From: DASVWH01 sp036389715
GTDB taxonomy: Bacteria > Acidobacteriota > Blastocatellia > Pyrinomonadales > Pyrinomonadaceae
Reading direction: 5' to 3'
Length of the DNA stretch: 25,649 nt
NCBI GenBank assembly: GCA_036389715.1
Contig: DASVWH010000021.1
Coordinates: 1-25,649 of the forward strand
The number at the start of each line of letters is the position of its first letter. The first letter of the stretch is position 1. The translations under genes and the position numbers were made by a program. The notes under the pieces are model-generated. The model searched no databases, was not told where the DNA came from, and worked only from the letters and a program-made list of their open reading frames with translations. Shown here one piece after another: positions 25,359-25,649 of the stretch.

Positions 25359-25649
25359 TTATCGCTCCCTGGGCGCTGTAGTCGGCGGCGCTGATGAAGC
25401 GCCAGCCTTCCTGCGCAGCTCCGCCAGGCGCTCGGCCGTCCATTCGGGAACCCGTCCCTGGCCCTCGCTGATGCGCACGTAAGACTCCACGGCCGCCAGC
25501 GCCGCCGCAGCGTTTCCCTCCTTTTCACGAACGCGGCCGAGGTCGAGCAGGAATTGCGGGTTCGAGTCGCCGAAAGCGTCCGCGGCCTGCTGGTAGGCTT
25601 GAGCCGCGAGCCCTAAGTTTCCGAGCTGCTCATACTGGCGACCGAGATA
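25359..25649 (-). CDS. TPR-repeat protein (C-terminal fragment; 5' part outside window)
   Basis: The minus strand is open from the window edge to a TAA at 25359-25361, giving 96 residues. It reads YLGRQYEQLGNLGLAAQAY, then FLLDLGRVREKEGNAAAALAAVESYV, two helix-turn-helix units with the small/large residue spacing of tetratricopeptide repeats, then a last helix and a Pro/Thr/Ser tail (SSAPPTTAP). TPR units mediate protein-protein contacts. The full-length protein and any other domains lie beyond the right edge, so no specific role can be given. Confidence 0.75.
   Translation of the reverse strand, partial: YLGRQYEQLGNLGLAAQAYQQAADAFGDSNPQFLLDLGRVREKEGNAAAALAAVESYVRISEGQGRVPEWTAERLAELRRKAGASSAPPTTAPRER

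Overview
The window looks like chromosomal DNA of a GC-rich, Gram-negative-type bacterium. The signal-peptide proteins, the LolA-like and OmpA-like periplasmic families and the heptamer-built intergenic palindromes are most reminiscent of Acidobacteriota of the Blastocatellia type. That placement is inference from protein style and gene order; there is no rRNA gene here to settle it.

Layout. (1) 1-1028, minus strand: the 5' part of a secreted protein that carries a near-identical 195-codon in-frame duplication, in DNA visibly less GC-rich than the rest. (2) 1224-5750, plus strand: a membrane-transport block made of a PRC/MgtE_N/CBS protein with no membrane domain, an Nramp-family transporter whose transition-metal methionine is replaced by serine, and an MscS channel fused to a cyclic-nucleotide-binding-type domain. 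(3) 6088-15142, plus strand: a protein-quality-control island with hsp20, clpB, a second hsp20, grpE, groEL (no groES beside it) and a divergent Clp ATPase. Almost every gap in this island is an inverted repeat built from 7- or 8-nt units. (4) 15250-16911: a frameshifted secreted OmpA-like protein and a LolA-like periplasmic protein. (5) 24189 down to 16995, minus strand: the housekeeping run ffh-rpsP-khpA-rimM-trmD-rplS-rnhB, followed by two GT4-type glycosyltransferases. (6) 24478-25185: a Crp/Fnr-family regulator divergent from ffh, with ten consecutive G in its promoter spacer. (7) 25359-25649, minus strand: the C-terminal end of a TPR protein facing the regulator across a large bidirectional terminator.

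How the parts fit. The first two transport genes suggest a divalent-cation module: an MgtE-type cytosolic sensor separated from its channel and placed beside an Nramp-fold transporter that is more likely to handle Mg2+ or another hard cation than Mn/Fe. The heat-shock island groups holdases (Hsp20), a disaggregase (ClpB), the DnaK nucleotide-exchange factor (GrpE), a chaperonin and a presumed ClpP-partner unfoldase. The minus-strand run links protein targeting (Ffh), ribosomal proteins S16 and L19, ribosome/tRNA maturation (RimM, TrmD), an RNA-binding KH protein and RNase HII, a common bacterial arrangement.

The points most worth follow-up are the Nramp/MgtE_N pair, the Clp ATPase lacking both pore-loop tyrosines, the poly-G tract in the crp-type promoter, the recent tandem duplication at the left edge, and the family of heptamer-based palindromes that fill intergenic gaps and intrude into coding sequence.
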